A DNA stretch of 64,000 nt. Origin: Lutjanus erythropterus (Eukaryota > Chordata > Actinopteri > Lutjaniformes > Lutjanidae). A program made the translations under genes and the position numbers. This document shows positions 34,167 through 46,365 of this stretch, in pieces. Position 1 is the first letter of the stretch, and the number at the start of each line of letters is the position of its first letter. The notes beneath the pieces are model-generated. The model ran no database searches. It was given only the letters and a program-made list of their open reading frames with translations, and was not told where the DNA came from. The DNA lies in NCBI GenBank assembly GCA_020091685.1, contig CM034592.1, positions 43,049,622-43,113,621 on the forward strand. The letters are read 5' to 3'.

Positions 34167-34194
34167 CTGTTTAAAGGCTGCAGTCTTTAAACAG
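34167..34194. repeat. Perfect 10-bp-stem hairpin
   Basis: CTGTTTAAAG and CTTTAAACAG are separated by GCTGCAGT. Confidence 0.85.
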
Positions 34195-34854
34195 ACTTCT
34201 GACTCAGCCTTCTGAAAGCAAGGTCCCAAATTTAACATAATAAAAAGCTTTTTTTAGATGATGCCTTTATATCTGTTTGTATCCTCTGTGATTCCTGGTG
34301 TCTTCAAACTTACACATGATGAAAAGCGAAAGAAAAAAAAAGCACTCACAAGCATATTTATTTTGGTGGATATCAGCCGATGTCATTGGGACACCTTCTG
34401 ATTAACTTTGAATCTGAACATCTCATATCTCTGATTGCATATTCACTTTGCATTTGGAGCAAGCACTTGGTGTGACACCAAGGGAACTGGGCTCATCAAA
34501 ACAGCCTGGTGTCATGTTGGCATACCACAAGAAGCAGGCTCATGACCCATTTTTTGGGCCGACTTTGCTCTAAATTCACTCCAAGTTTTCCTCTCTTTGC
34601 TTTGGATGCTGGATTGACAGACTGGATGATTTTGCACAGTGACAGGTCATTTGGCCAGGCGAGAACAATGCCAGCAGAACACAGAGATACCTGCATCTAC
34701 AGGGATCAGTCTTCCTCCAGGTTTTGCCTTTCAGCTATGAAAATGCTCTCATCTTTCAAGGGCTCAACATTTGACCTAAATAACCTCTAACAAGTAAGAT
34801 CAACTGTCAACATTAGCTGCACAGAAATACAGTTCTCTGGATAACCTGCCAATG
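34195..34854. other. No feature recognised
   Basis: Ordinary sequence. Open frames at 34496-34790 on both strands lack support. Confidence 0.4.
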
Positions 34855-34879
34855 CTACTACTACTACTACTACTACTAC
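34855..34879 (+). repeat. (CTA)n microsatellite
   Basis: About eight CTA units. Confidence 0.95.
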
Positions 34880-35699
34880 TGAAAAGAACTTTGGGACTGA
34901 AGGTGATGACACTGGTGACCATGATGGTATGTGGGTAAAAATACAAACCCCAGACTGGAACTAGTTTATGGCAGTTTACTTTAAGTTTGAGAGTGAAGTG
35001 TGAATAGCAATAACATTACTTAACAAAGTACATCTAAATGCACATACTGCTATTAATCTAAATGTGTATCCATGCATAACGAAGGAAGAAATAGTGAGAC
35101 GTAATAGAATACATTTTTTAAATAATTCTCCTAACAAAATAGAGCAAACAACTCCAAAATCCTATATCTTTCAGTATGAAAATATAAATGAATATATGTA
35201 TCAGGAGATTCTCATGCTTGGAAGGTGAAGCAGAAGAGTAAAACTTTAATGTCTCCAAGGGGCAGTTTGCTTTACAGACAGAAATATATATTTCCTACAC
35301 TGTACATGAATCATATATAGATCTACTTCTGTCCTGTTGGAAGCATCTGGGACTGAACATGCAGATGATGTTTAGGGTTCAAAACAATAGTCAGCACCCG
35401 GATTTGTTAATTCTAAGAACAAGTTCCAAGGGGAAAAAACAATATTCAAGTTATTCATCAAAAAAAAGGGATTTTTTAAAAAAGCGAGCAAATATTAACT
35501 CCCCTACTGCCAAAATTAATTTGTAAGCTTGCACAATGAAGTTCTTACTGGCTTGTAATTTGGTGGGGAAAACTCAAAGCTCAAATCATATTTTCCTCAT
35601 GCAAATAACCATAAAGGTCAGAGTGATGTACCTTTGCTATCTGCCCATATATCACATATGTTTCAAGCAGGGTAGCAGAAATGAGAGGACCCATTAAAT
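34880..35699. other. No feature recognised
   Basis: AT-rich sequence. Confidence 0.4.
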
Positions 35700-36705
35700 T
35701 ACTTTAAAAAAAAAAACCTAAATCAAAATACAAAAAACCTACAGAACATAGGTGGGCACAGGTAAAAAAACACAGACAGGCAAAATTCAAAAGGAAATCT
35801 AAAGTCCAATAAACCAGGAAGAAAGTCCTAAAAACCAAGCAGAAATCTAAAACACACTGGAAAAATACAGAGGCTAAGACACTTGACAAACAGACGAGAA
35901 CAAATGAGGAGATGAAGGGGGGGAAACAGAGACTAAATACACAGAGAGGCTAATCAAGAGGTGAAACTAATTCCTCATAAACTCTGTTGTATTCAAATTA
36001 TTGTCTCTTCCTTCTAAATGGCAAACAACATTCAAAAGGGCAACAAGGAAATCTTAAGTCCAATAAATCAGGAAGAAAGTCCAAAAAACAAGAAAAACAC
36101 ACAGGGAGAATGCAAAGGCTAGGACGCTTGACAAAGAGACAAAGCAAAACTAGCAAATGAAGGTAGGAAACGCACAGACTAAATACACAAAGACACTTCG
36201 GATTTGGACCTAAGAAAACTAGCTGGTGGTTTGAATCCTTGCTAAAGCATAAAGATTCTCAGCTGCTATCCTACACCTTAAAAAGAAATTATTACATAAG
36301 GACTAACAAAATGTTCACTTTTTCTCATAAAGCTCTACTGTATCCAAATTATTGTCTTCCCCCCAAAAGCAAACAAAATCCAAAAGGACAGACGGGAAAT
36401 CTAAAGTCTGGTAAATCAGGGAGACAGTCAAAAAAGCAGAAAGCAAAAATCCAAAACCACATGACAAAGCGACAGAGCAAAACTGGCAAATGAGGAAGGA
36501 AACACAGACTAAATACACAGAGACACTTGGGATTTGGATCAAAGAAAACCAGCTGATGGTGTGACTGAACGTTAAAGTTAAAGTGTCAGCATTCTTAGGT
36601 GTTATCCAAGACAAAAAAAAGAAAAAAATCATTATATAAGGACAAACAAAAGGCTTACTTTTTCTCATAAGGCTCTATTGTATCCAAATTATTGTCTCTT
36701 CCCTC
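35700..36705 (+). repeat. Three-copy tandem repeat, unit about 345 bp
   Basis: The landmark CAAATTATTGTCT falls at about 35994, 36345 and 36685, giving periods near 351 and 340 bp. Each unit contains, in order, a CAAAAGGA...GGAAATCTAAAGTC segment, AATCAGGAAGAAAGTCC, a GACAAA..AACACAGACTAAATACACAG segment and CTCATAA.GCTCTNTTGTAT. The unit shares the ACTTGAC..GACTAAATACACA.AGAG..CTAAT block with arm 2 of the fold-back element at 45731-46365. The first unit is the most diverged. Overlapping open frames are shadows. Confidence 0.85.
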
Positions 36706-36895
36706 CCTTGTCCATCAATCTCTCCCACTCCCCTCCTTATCTTTTGTTTTCCTGCCCCAGCCTCAGCCATCCTGTCAAGCAATGATCTCAGTCTAACAAG
36801 GGGGATTGTAGTCTAAGTGCTAAATTATAATGTAGTGCAAACTGCAGCGAAGTGATGAAGTGACAGGCTGCCGTGTTGCTCGACACCTTGGATAA
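36706..36895. other. No feature recognised
   Basis: Short unique stretch between the tandem array and the next candidate. Confidence 0.4.
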
Positions 36896-37020
36896 ATATG
36901 CGTGAAGTTTCCTGAGGCAGATTTAGACGCGATACAAAGAGGAAAATCTGTGAAACTAATTAATGTCAAACAACTTACTTTCGGTGAACGTCTTGCCAGT
37001 GGCTTTGTGAATGTGACTGG
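36896..37020. other. CpG-enriched open block, possible exon, strand undecided
   Basis: Six CpG in about 125 bp. The plus strand is open from 36896 to a stop at 37154 and reads KFPEADLDAIQRGKSVKLIN and then VKQLTFGERLASGFVNVTG, which looks protein-like, with a weak acceptor GAGGCAG before ATTTAGAC and no clear donor. The minus strand has a consensus donor ACCGAAA|GTAAGT at about 36979 with an acceptor-like CACCAG upstream, which would give a 38-bp exon. Neither product is recognised. Confidence 0.25.
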
Positions 37021-39858
37021 TGACTCGATGGGTTTTTCAGAATGCCAGGCACAGTGTGTATACACACACAGACAAAGTGTACAGTATCAGTTTACAGGGT
37101 CAGTTTATTCAGCCCTTGTTGTATCTAATTGCTTGCTTTTTTTTTTCAGGGTTTGAGATATCTACATGGGATTTTTGGTGTCACTCAAATACAATATATG
37201 TGAATGGAATTGTTTGTTGTACTCTAGCTACTAATGGCTTTCTAGTTTTCTCAAGTGATTTTTCACTGTTGTTAGCACCACAAACAGTTCCATTCAGCTC
37301 CACCATGTATTAAAAAAAAAAAGATTTATCCAAATATCCAAACTTTATATTTTGTATTTTGTTAATTTATAGTGATACACTCAAGGAAATCTGCATCCAG
37401 TCATCTCTCTTTGTGACCCTCATTGATATTGGGTACATATATGACCCCATTTACACCTGGATAATATCTTCTTGCTATTGCGTAATCTCAATTCTGCACA
37501 CAATTGTGATCAGATCCTCAGTGCAAGTGTCTCGGGTCAGTGGAAGCAAAGTTACCACTTTCTTTTTTTTTTTTTTTTTTTTAAGGAAGAGCTTGTGCTT
37601 TGCTAAGTGACCTTTCAACCTTGGCAGATTTTGTGGTCAGTCTGTCCAGATTGCACTTACACATGGCTGATATATGATCAAAGTGCAGCCCACACGACTT
37701 CAAGATGTGATTATACAGATTGCAAACGCTTTTAGATTGCATTCTGGATTCATACATTTATACCTGTAGCAGCTACATTTTAATGTTGGAATGTTACAAA
37801 TGCAGCAAATTCTTTTTAATTAGAAGCTAATGTCACCAGCATGCTCTGCTAGAGCAGCTGTAGGTTGCTCAGGGGTGCTGTCCTCAGGTTTACTGTCCCA
37901 CTCACTTCCTGCATCTCTCCTCACCCTCCCCTTCTCCTGTGTCCTTGGTCCTGTGAATTTGACAATATAGTGTATTGGATTAGAATTGCATTCCCCACCT
38001 TTGATGATTCATCCGGTTATACATGCTATCCTCAACTGCTTCCTCCATACTGGGTAATCTTGGACCAGACCAGCGATGTCTGAATTGCAAATTTACTCAT
38101 TTACTGCAGCATATGTTCCTGAGCCTGTGAGGAACACTTGGGCATGTCACATTTCGTCGCTTTACTGTTAGCTGTCTTAAGTTTGAAAAGAACTCATTAC
38201 TTCAAAGACATTAGACAGTTATTTTATGGCAGAAACACTGAAGAACTTTGTGCAGAGCCACTCCAGGAGATTTTCCAGATAAATGCATGTGCTGGCTGCA
38301 ATAGAACATTTGTAGTGTTGATGACTCAAGTCAGGGCTGAGGTGACTTGTACAAGAGTCTACCTCTGCACTGCATCACTGAAAAAATGAGACGATTAGTC
38401 ACAGACACACATGCACGCACACACATTCCAGTACAGGTATTATTATTTTTTTTTTACAAAAGAGGAACGGAGGCAGAAAGAGAGACGGTGGGAATGGGAA
38501 ATGAGATGGGAGGGGAATGGAAGAAGAGAGGTAGAGCAAGGGAGGGAAAAAAACGGGAGGAGGACAAATTATAGATGTGAACTGCAGAGCAAACACTTTC
38601 TCTCCATCGGCCTCTCTAAATTCTTCTGGGTCACATACACAAACACACACATACACACACATGCAGCATACTGTATATTCCCCGAGAATGTTTCTGAGGA
38701 TTTTCTGGCTCCTTCTCCCTGAGTGACATCCGAGTAAAGTCAGGAGAAATGAGCACGCACACACATACACACATACACAAACACTGTGAGCATAAACAAT
38801 GGGAAACGTAAAAACCAGGCCATGTTCCAGAAATTTCAGTGGGTTCTTCTCTCAGTTTGACTGAAAAACTTCCCCCGACATGGGGGCGGTGGGGCTGGAG
38901 GGTGGTTGGGATGTTGAGAAAAATATGGCACGCAGGGAGAGGGAAATAAAGTGAGATAGTAAAGCCTATAGGGGAGCGAGTGGCAAAGACCGAGACTGCA
39001 AATAAGAAGACTGAGAGAGGAGCTGGAGAGAGATAAAGGTGTGTGGTACTTAAAAAGGAGCAGGATGTGTGTTTTCCAATAGGTTTTTTGATATGACTGG
39101 CAAGAGACACCTGCTGGTGCTGTATGGAAACCATATGAGAACCTCACTGTATAACTAGCACTGCAAGAATGACTATAACAAATTTCTGGAGTGAGATGAA
39201 AAGCTGTTTTGATAATTGATGACTGCAGGGTACAATAAAACCAATAGTTCATTTCAAGCTGCACTAAGTGTTGGCACTGTTCACCCTGTCTGCTCGGTAA
39301 TGTGGAAGGAAACTTGCTGATTTAGCCATTGTGTTATGGCATGTTTGCTTAACGGCCTTTGCAACTTGGCTCCATCCGCATGTAGAAAGTTTCAACACTT
39401 GCAAAGTCTCATCGTTCACTTGTTAAACTGTCGGGGGACAGCTGAACCTTCAGATGCTAAGAGGCTCGACGATTATTGAACACACGTCATTGACTCATAA
39501 TTGCTTCATAAACCTTTTTTTATTCTTCTCTTTTTGTACCCAAGAACAGACTGATCTATTGTGCAGCTTCTATTTTGTCTGAAAAATCAAAAGTCATCAG
39601 AACGACCTGTATTTCCCTTACAAAAGATTCACTGAGCCTTGCACTAGCAGGCATGCTGGTTGTTTTATAGTCACACATTCCATATAACCTCAGATTAAAG
39701 CCTATATGGAGCTTCAACCAGGTTCAAGTTCAACTGGGAAGACAGTTTTTCTACACTGAGGCTCACTATCTCTCAGATTTTATCCATTGATCTCATTGGG
39801 ATTTGTTCAATCACAGTCCTGTCAATCAATGATCATCCTATCTGAATAATATCCATAC
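37021..39858. other. No gene recognised; low-complexity patches
   Basis: A poly(T) run lies at about 37563-37583. GA-rich sequence at 38462-38570, interrupted CA-rich runs at 38630-38790 and GA-rich sequence at 38935-39040 explain the long opposite-strand open frames at 38399-39264. Confidence 0.5.
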
Positions 39859-40157
39859 CAGTGCTTGTTAACCTGGGAGTTGCAAGATAATTTCTGGGTG
39901 TCGTCGGATGGTTGTGGAGAATAAAATAAAATAACACATTGTGGCAAACGGCATGGAGCGAGATCCAGAAAGCAGCTCTGAGCTCCTAAAAGACATTCAA
40001 TATAAGGGACCAGCACTCAGACAAAAAAAATTTGGTAGCTTCCACATGTTATACAATAATCCCTGAACAGTGCAGGCAAACAGGGGAGGGTAAAGGGGTC
40101 GCAAACACCGACCTGATTATTTTGAGGGGTCGCCGCTCAAAAAGGGGAGAATCGCTG
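39859..40157. mobile_element. hAT-type MITE, degraded
   Basis: The left end CAGTGCTTGTTAACCTGGGA and the right end GGGGTCGCCGCTCAAAAAGG then GGAGAATCGCTG match the termini of a common teleost hAT repeat (..CAGTGGTTCTTAACC / GGTTGAGAATCACTG). The length is 299 bp. Flanking octamers ATCCATAC and ATTTAAAC agree at 5 of 8 positions. Confidence 0.65.
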
Positions 40158-41444
40158 ATTTAAACTACCTTATCTGATTAATATGGCTTTGCTTTTGTTG
40201 TGCTTTTTGTGTATGTGCTCCTGCTTTGCGTGTTTTCAGAGCAGCACAATGTTGTCTTATTTACTGTCTAATAAATGTTTTAAATAGTATTGGATAATGT
40301 GCTATAAAAGTATCTTGTCTTAAGTTTTTTATTTGTGTTAATATTCTCTTATTATTGCTCTGCGTGCTTAGAAATAATCTTAGTAACTTTTTAAATCTTC
40401 TTTTAATGATATATATTATTTTTAGAACAAGAACAACATTTCAGCAGCTACTGAAAAAAATAACCTCTTGGCTTTTTACAACATTAAAATCATCTTTACT
40501 GTTCTTTTTAAAATAAACCAATAAATAAATAAGTGAAATCCACATGCACCCTAACACTATCAGCATCAAAAACTCCTATTCTTGATCACTTGTGGCTTCT
40601 TCACGGATTTAAAAAAAACTACAACCTAGCTCTAACACGAGGCAGTCCTTTGAAACCATTTGGCAGTTTTTCTTCCTTCAATGCACCTTGCTGCTACTCC
40701 CCCACCTTCCTAACCACCTACTACCATTTACATTTATGTATATTTTGAATGAGTCAGGCTCTTCTGGGGGTTTCAAGAACTCAGAGACAAAAATATGTTG
40801 TGTTAATGCTAATTTTGTAAATGTTTTTACACGCAAGAGTTTTGGAGTTCACATGCTGAATTCTCTAATAAATACATAAACACACTCTCGCACACAAGTA
40901 CTTAGAACCATAAAAGAACTTTTAACCACACACACAACTTCTCATTCAAGTATGCACACTGCAATACACATGTTCAAACACATGCTAAACTTTCTCTTAT
41001 AAACATGCAGTACATACACTCTTGTGCTCTATGACAAGTACACATACTAACTCTGTAACACACATGTGCTCGAGCCATGCGTTGCCATGGGTAACGGGAC
41101 TGTGTCAGTGGTGTACAGAGGAAATTAAATGGGTCATGAGAGGAGCAGAGCGGTGTGTGCAGCAGAGATAATGTTGAGCTGTCTGTCACACACTGCAGCA
41201 CCTCCTGAGCACACTCACACACACTCAGACACACACAGACACAAACGGACGCACGCACAGGACAGCCAAAGAGTGACTCATATCGTCCAGCAATGCAAAT
41301 GGACGGATTAAGTCTAATGAATGGACAAGCTTAGTGCCATGAATGCCATGTGACATGATTCAGCATAGTATGTCTGTACGTGTGTGAGAGAGATCGTTGA
41401 AATGTAGTGTGTATATATGCATGTAATGTAACCTGTGCATGTGT
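40158..41444. other. No gene recognised
   Basis: AT-rich sequence with scattered CACACA runs at 40870-41250. Confidence 0.45.
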
Positions 41445-41739
41445 AATGGTGGTGCAGTGGTTAGTACTGTCACCTGGGTTTTGTGTGGAGTTTGATCTCC
41501 CTGTGCCTGCGTAGGTGCTGCTGCTGCTGCATGATCCGGCTTCCTCCCACAGTCCAAATACAAGCGGGTTAGGTTAATTGGTGACTCTAAATTGCACACA
41601 AGAGTGGGCACTTGTGAGCCCTGTGATTGACTGCCAACCTGTCCAGACCTGTCCCCACCTCTTGCTCAATTTCAGCTGGGACTCCATCCCGCCAGCAACC
41701 CTTGAAACGCATAAGTGGGTATAGCTGATTGATGGATAG
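41445..41739 (+). repeat. SINE-like teleost repeat with tRNA-like head
   Basis: Starts AATGGTGGTGCAGTGGTTAG, resembling a tRNA-type A box region, then GTGTGGAGTTTGATCTCCCT, CGGCTTCCTCCCACAGTCCA, GGTTAGGTTAATTGGTGACT and ends near GGGTATAGCTGATTGATGGA. The order of these words is that of a very abundant teleost repeat. The segment where a B box would sit is lost. A (TGC)n run at 41517-41530 interrupts it. Confidence 0.75.
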
Positions 41740-42029
41740 TTCTTCATTTACTCAACAATCCAGAGATGAACACATTTTGGTTGCTTACTGATTGCAGGGT
41801 CAGTGATCTCCACCTCTGCTTGGCCACATGTTGATGTGTCCTTTTGCATGGGGCAAACTGAACTTGATTGCTCCCAAACCACTGGGGATGCACAAGCCAG
41901 TACATTCCCAAATTGCCTGTCCCAAGACTGGATAAATGGGGAGTGCTGCATCCAGTATAAAGCCAAAGCCAAATCAAATATGCAGATACACGTTGGGCTG
42001 GGTGGGGCCCGGTCTGCCAGCAAGCAGGT

Positions 42030-42220
42030 GATCCGGTGGGGCAACAGCTCATGGACATATGGTCTTATCTTAACCCTACTTTTGTTGCCTAAACCTACCC
42101 AAACTGTGACAGTTTCACGTTACCCCGTGTTGAAAAGGCATTTTGGCAGCATCTGAAACATCAAGGTGCAGTGACAAAATGTCAGTATCCGACAAGTTGG
42201 GATGAAGAACAGGTTTTTAT
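42030..42220 (-). repeat. Dispersed repeat family R1, minus-strand partial copy
   Basis: On minus: TTCATCCCAACTTGTCGGAT, then ACGGGGTAACGTGAAACTGT and GGGTAGGTTTAGGCAACAAA. It has the same landmark order as other R1 copies but belongs to a different subfamily. The open frames at 41744-42156 overlap it. Confidence 0.6.
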
Positions 42221-43479
42221 TTGACATAAAGCCTTGTGAATGAGTCTATGCCTCAAAGTTAAGACTACAAAGGCTCTCAACTCTTCCCGTCCACAGGGAT
42301 CTCAGAAGACAACATCAGATTTAGCAGGCTCAGTTTTACAGCAAGAATGAAGATAGTGGTAACATATAAACATAAGACCTAAGGGATCCATTGGTCATGC
42401 TACAGTAGGGTTGACAGGAAGGAGGGTAAATAATGCTGCAAAGTTTGGCAAGAGAAAAACTGGCATCACCTCAAGATATCCTGATGAAAATGGGTCCTAT
42501 TTGTCCCAAGACATACTAACTAGATGTTAATCCCATGAAGCTGGGAGCAAAAACCTTGCTGATTTATGTATGCAGTATAAATGTGTTATTTTCACATATT
42601 TTATGTTAATACTTCTGGATACTGGGGTCCCTAAATGGAATCTGAATTGAATAAATGGGGTATGACTGGAAAGCTGAGACTCTTGTGGATTCAGTAAGTC
42701 CAACTGTATTCATGTGTGGTAATGTTTATGTCCACAGATGCTGTTTCACTGTTATGAGACCATTTTCTGAAACTTGACCTCACCGTTTTAAATGACATAT
42801 TGTGACCTCTAATATAATCACAGCATTATGAAACTCCAGCCACAAACTCCCTAGCTTTACTGACTGGCCAAAAAAAAAAATGCAATTCTTGCAGAAATCT
42901 CCAAAAAGTCAACAGTTTTTGATCTGACATCATAGCATGATTTTTTTTCTGTGGTGTTCTCAAAGGTTTTGGTGACTTAAGGTGACATTTGGGAGGGATT
43001 TTAACTACTGTGGTCAATTCTCAAATGGTAAAAAATGGTTCAATTTTGCACCTAATCTGTGTGTTAAATGATATCAACTTGAAAAGTGCTGCAGCAACTT
43101 ATGAGATAAAAACAAGCACGGGAATCAACATCACACAATCACAATGTTTTAAGACCTTGTACACTTTAAACTTCGAAAAAGTGGTTGAAGCAGGGAGGTT
43201 TGATTGGAGAAAAAGCCATAAACACAATGCACGAAGGCGTTTTTTAATTATTTTCATGGATTAGGTCAGTCAGCCATGGTTTTCAGTCTAAAATGAGAAT
43301 GAATTTACCCAATGTACATTGCCAAATAGTTCCTTTTAATGAGTGAAGAAGAAGACAACTTTGTTGAACTGAAAAAATAACCATTCGCTAATAAAGCACT
43401 GACTCGACAACTCGCCAGAATACACCAGCGATGACGGAGATTAACTCTCCATATAAGCACTGTCAGGGACCAAGCAGTG
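42221..43479. other. No gene recognised
   Basis: Ordinary sequence. Open frames at 42826-43264 lack support. Confidence 0.4.
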
Positions 43480-43900
43480 AGGCAAAGAGGAGAACAGGAC
43501 TTTGTTGACAAAAAGAGGGTTTTTTTACTTACCCAAAAAATGCCAAACAACATAAACCAAGAACTTAATAACTAGGTCTATAAAAGAGGTCAACAGAATA
43601 TAACTAGACTCAAAATGACAGCAACAAAACAAGGTGTTAACTGAACAAACTGACCTAACAAAATGAAACATGAGGGAACATATATACTGGCTTGGCCAAA
43701 CCAACTAACACAAAAGGGGAAAACAAAATGGGTATCTACTAAAACTAATACACAGAAAAAACTAACTAAATCCAAAACCCCCCTCTGACATGGCTGGAGA
43801 TGGTATGGCCTGATGAGCTGGCCACAGGATTTAACAGGTTGCACCCATTGGCCACACCTTTTGCCTGTCCAGGAGGAAACCACCCCCACTAGCATGGTAA
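43480..43900. repeat. Possible unidentified interspersed repeat
   Basis: A-rich, low-G segment with repeated AACTAA/AACAAA words, starting near AAGCAGTGAGGCAAAGAGGA. The texture resembles the tandem units at 35.7 kb but no clear alignment or ends were found. Confidence 0.3.
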
Positions 43901-45730
43901 CTCAAAAGAAGACAAAGAAAAATGATTAATACAACAGAAAATTACTAAATTTAACCTTACAGTATGAAAATGTGTGCACTCCATTTAAACAGTGTAAAGC
44001 TAAAGGAAACTAAAGAAATTATAACTCAAATAAACTGTAGTGTGGACCTGAATTGTTTGGGGTGTGGTTGACTGCAAATTAAACTAACCTGTGCATTGAA
44101 CAAAGAAGTGAGGTGAGTGTGTGCATGGTTTTACCCTCTACTGTCCATTTGTGTGGCCTTGGCCATCACAAGCACCAATGGTATCACATTTGTTTTGGCT
44201 ACTGTAGCTCAATTACTTCCTCTGTCTGTATGGCACGTTCATCGTGTGCTATGAGCATCAATTAGCGCACGTTAAATGATGTCACACTGCAATGCTGCCA
44301 ATTGTGTTTTGCACGTAAGACGATGACTGTGGTTTGTGTTTGTTTGTCAAAACATAATGTATAAAAGACACACACACACACACAACTTATGAATTAACGT
44401 ATGTATAAATTTATATGCATTCATTGTTGCTATTTGACTGCTGGCTATTATGTTTCCACCCTGATGGTAACACACTAAAAGTATAACAGTGTTTATTGCT
44501 GCCAGCTTCATAGCTTCTCACTGCAAAATTCATCAGCTTTGGGCTACACACAATATTACAATATTAGTTGCAGGATTAACATATGGTTTTCATGCCAAGT
44601 CTCTCTCCCTCTGCATCCTCTTTCTCACCCTATTTCCAGCTCTGTTCTTCTCCCTCTCACCTTCTGTCTCGCTCAGTTTCAGTCACTCCCTTGGCTTTAA
44701 TCTCTCGCCACTCTCTTTCACTTCTCCACTCTGTCTGTCTCTCTCTGTCTGCCTCTCTGTCCAATCACTAAACATATCTTAGCGATATCTCATAAAGTCT
44801 GTACTTACAAAATGCAGAGGAACCAGTTGAGCTAGCTGCCTTTTATAAAAGGACAATATGTTTTTCTCTCAGTCATTTTGAAAGAACGGGGTGACGTCTG
44901 GAATTAAAATGCAATAAAACCTACAATATTTTTTTTCCAAATATGAACTTGAAACATTGTTATGAATCATTTCATAAAGGCTGCCATTGTGTTTGAAATG
45001 AAAAAATAAACTAAAATAAATGACAAAGTACTCGGTGCTGATGGTGCCAACAGCATATCAATGTGGTTTATAAGGTTCTATTTGATAAGTAAAGATTCTG
45101 TGCATTTCTTTAATTCATCTACAAACAGCTCAATGTCCAAAAGGTTTTTCCAATAAGTTCTTCAATGAGTCTTGCAGAGAGGCATTTAGAAAGTATTTTT
45201 TTCCCAAGGATTCTGATTTTTTCAGTACCTTCTCTTTTTCAAAAGGACATTAATAAAACATCTTATTTAGAGTGGAAGAAAACCATCTCAAACTATTTCC
45301 CCCCCCAAGGGTTTATATCCATTTGCAGAGAAACCATCTTGGTAGGTTTAATTTTAATAGTGTGTGAGTGCACTTGCTCACATGCCCATATGCACACACA
45401 GATAGCCTGGTTCTGCAAAGTATTTACATTTGCAATAACCTGGACTTGCATGATGTGCAATGTGCAATTTCCACAGCAATGCCTGATCATTAATGTACAT
45501 TTGTTTTTCCTGGTTTGTTCATCAGCTGATGAACAATAAGTGGCACCTTTATGACACCGGACACCTGAGCACCTGCAGCTCACCTGTCTGTGTGTATCTG
45601 CTGCAACTGTACCGAGATGGAAGCTAATCAGCCACACATTCTGTGGCTAATCACATGTGAACAACGAAAATGATGGTAGTTTACTAAACATTTAGGCTAT
45701 GCCGTTTTTTGCTCAGTTTTAAACACAATA
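43901..45730. other. No gene recognised; pyrimidine tract at 44593-44765
   Basis: A TC-rich run (TCTCTCCCTCTGCATCCTCT and onward) explains the open frames at 44489-44782. The remaining sequence is ordinary. Confidence 0.5.
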
Positions 45731-46365
45731 GTGTCATGGTCTTGGGATTATCTAGTCACTTCCTGTTTTATTTTGGTATGTCTCCCTGTGTGTGTCTTTG
45801 TTGTCTTTTCTTCCTGTCTTTGTCTGGTTTCCCACCCTTTTGAGCTCTGACTGTTTCCACCTGCCCCCAATTAGCCCTCTCTGTGTATTTAATCAGTTTG
45901 TGTTCCCTCTTTCAGCTGTCAAGTCGTGTGCGTCTACTCCCCAGCGTCTTCCAGTGTGTCGCTCCTTGTGTTCCTGCCTTTATCCTAGTTACCCTTTAGA
46001 TTTTTCTTTGTTTTTTCTTTGTTTTTTTGAATACCCTCATTTGAATTCTTTCTTTGCTGGACTGCCTTGGTTTTCCTGGAATCATCTGCCCTTTGTTGTT
46101 TTGTATTTCCTTTAAATAAGTTTATCAAGGTTACCAGATTTGTTCTATTATGTGTTTCTGCATTTTTTGGGTCCACCTAGAAAGTTGACGACTTGACAAC
46201 TGAAAGAGGAAACACAAGCTGACTAAATACACACAGAGGGCTAATTGGGGGCAGGTTGAAACAATCAAGGACAGATGAAAACCATTAGAACTCGAAAGGG
46301 CTGGAAACCAGACAAAGACAACAAAGACGCAGAAGGAAAGACCCAAAACTCCAAGACTATGACAC
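45731..46365. mobile_element. Fold-back element, arms of about 180-200 bp, 9-bp target duplication
   Basis: Arm 1 (45731-45927) and arm 2 (46188-46365) are inverted copies. Both carry, from the outer end inward, GTGTCAT(G/A)GTCTTGG, CTTTGTTGTCTTT, TGTCTTTGTCTGGTTTCC, ACCTGCCCCCAATTAGCCCT, GTGTATTTA and TTTCAG(C/T)TGTCAAGTCGT. About 260 bp separates the arms. The flanks AACACAATA (45722-45730) and AACACATTA (46366-46374) match at 8 of 9 positions. Long inverted ends with a 9-bp duplication are usual for Mutator-like elements, but an 8-bp duplication as in hAT is also possible. There is no transposase. The open frames at 45792-46469 are shadows. Confidence 0.85.

Noticed and set aside
35700-36705. 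Considered as long terminal repeats of a retrovirus-like element
   Set aside because: The copies are contiguous with no internal region, no primer-binding site and no TG...CA ends.
38631-39134. 167-codon minus-strand frame, the longest in the window
   Set aside because: Made of reverse GA/CA-rich sequence, with low-complexity composition, no recognised motif and other frames open alongside.
41445-41520. Possible tRNA gene at the GTGGTGCAGTGGTTAG head
   Set aside because: The B box region is missing and the rest follows a dispersed repeat, so it is a SINE-like copy and not a tRNA gene.
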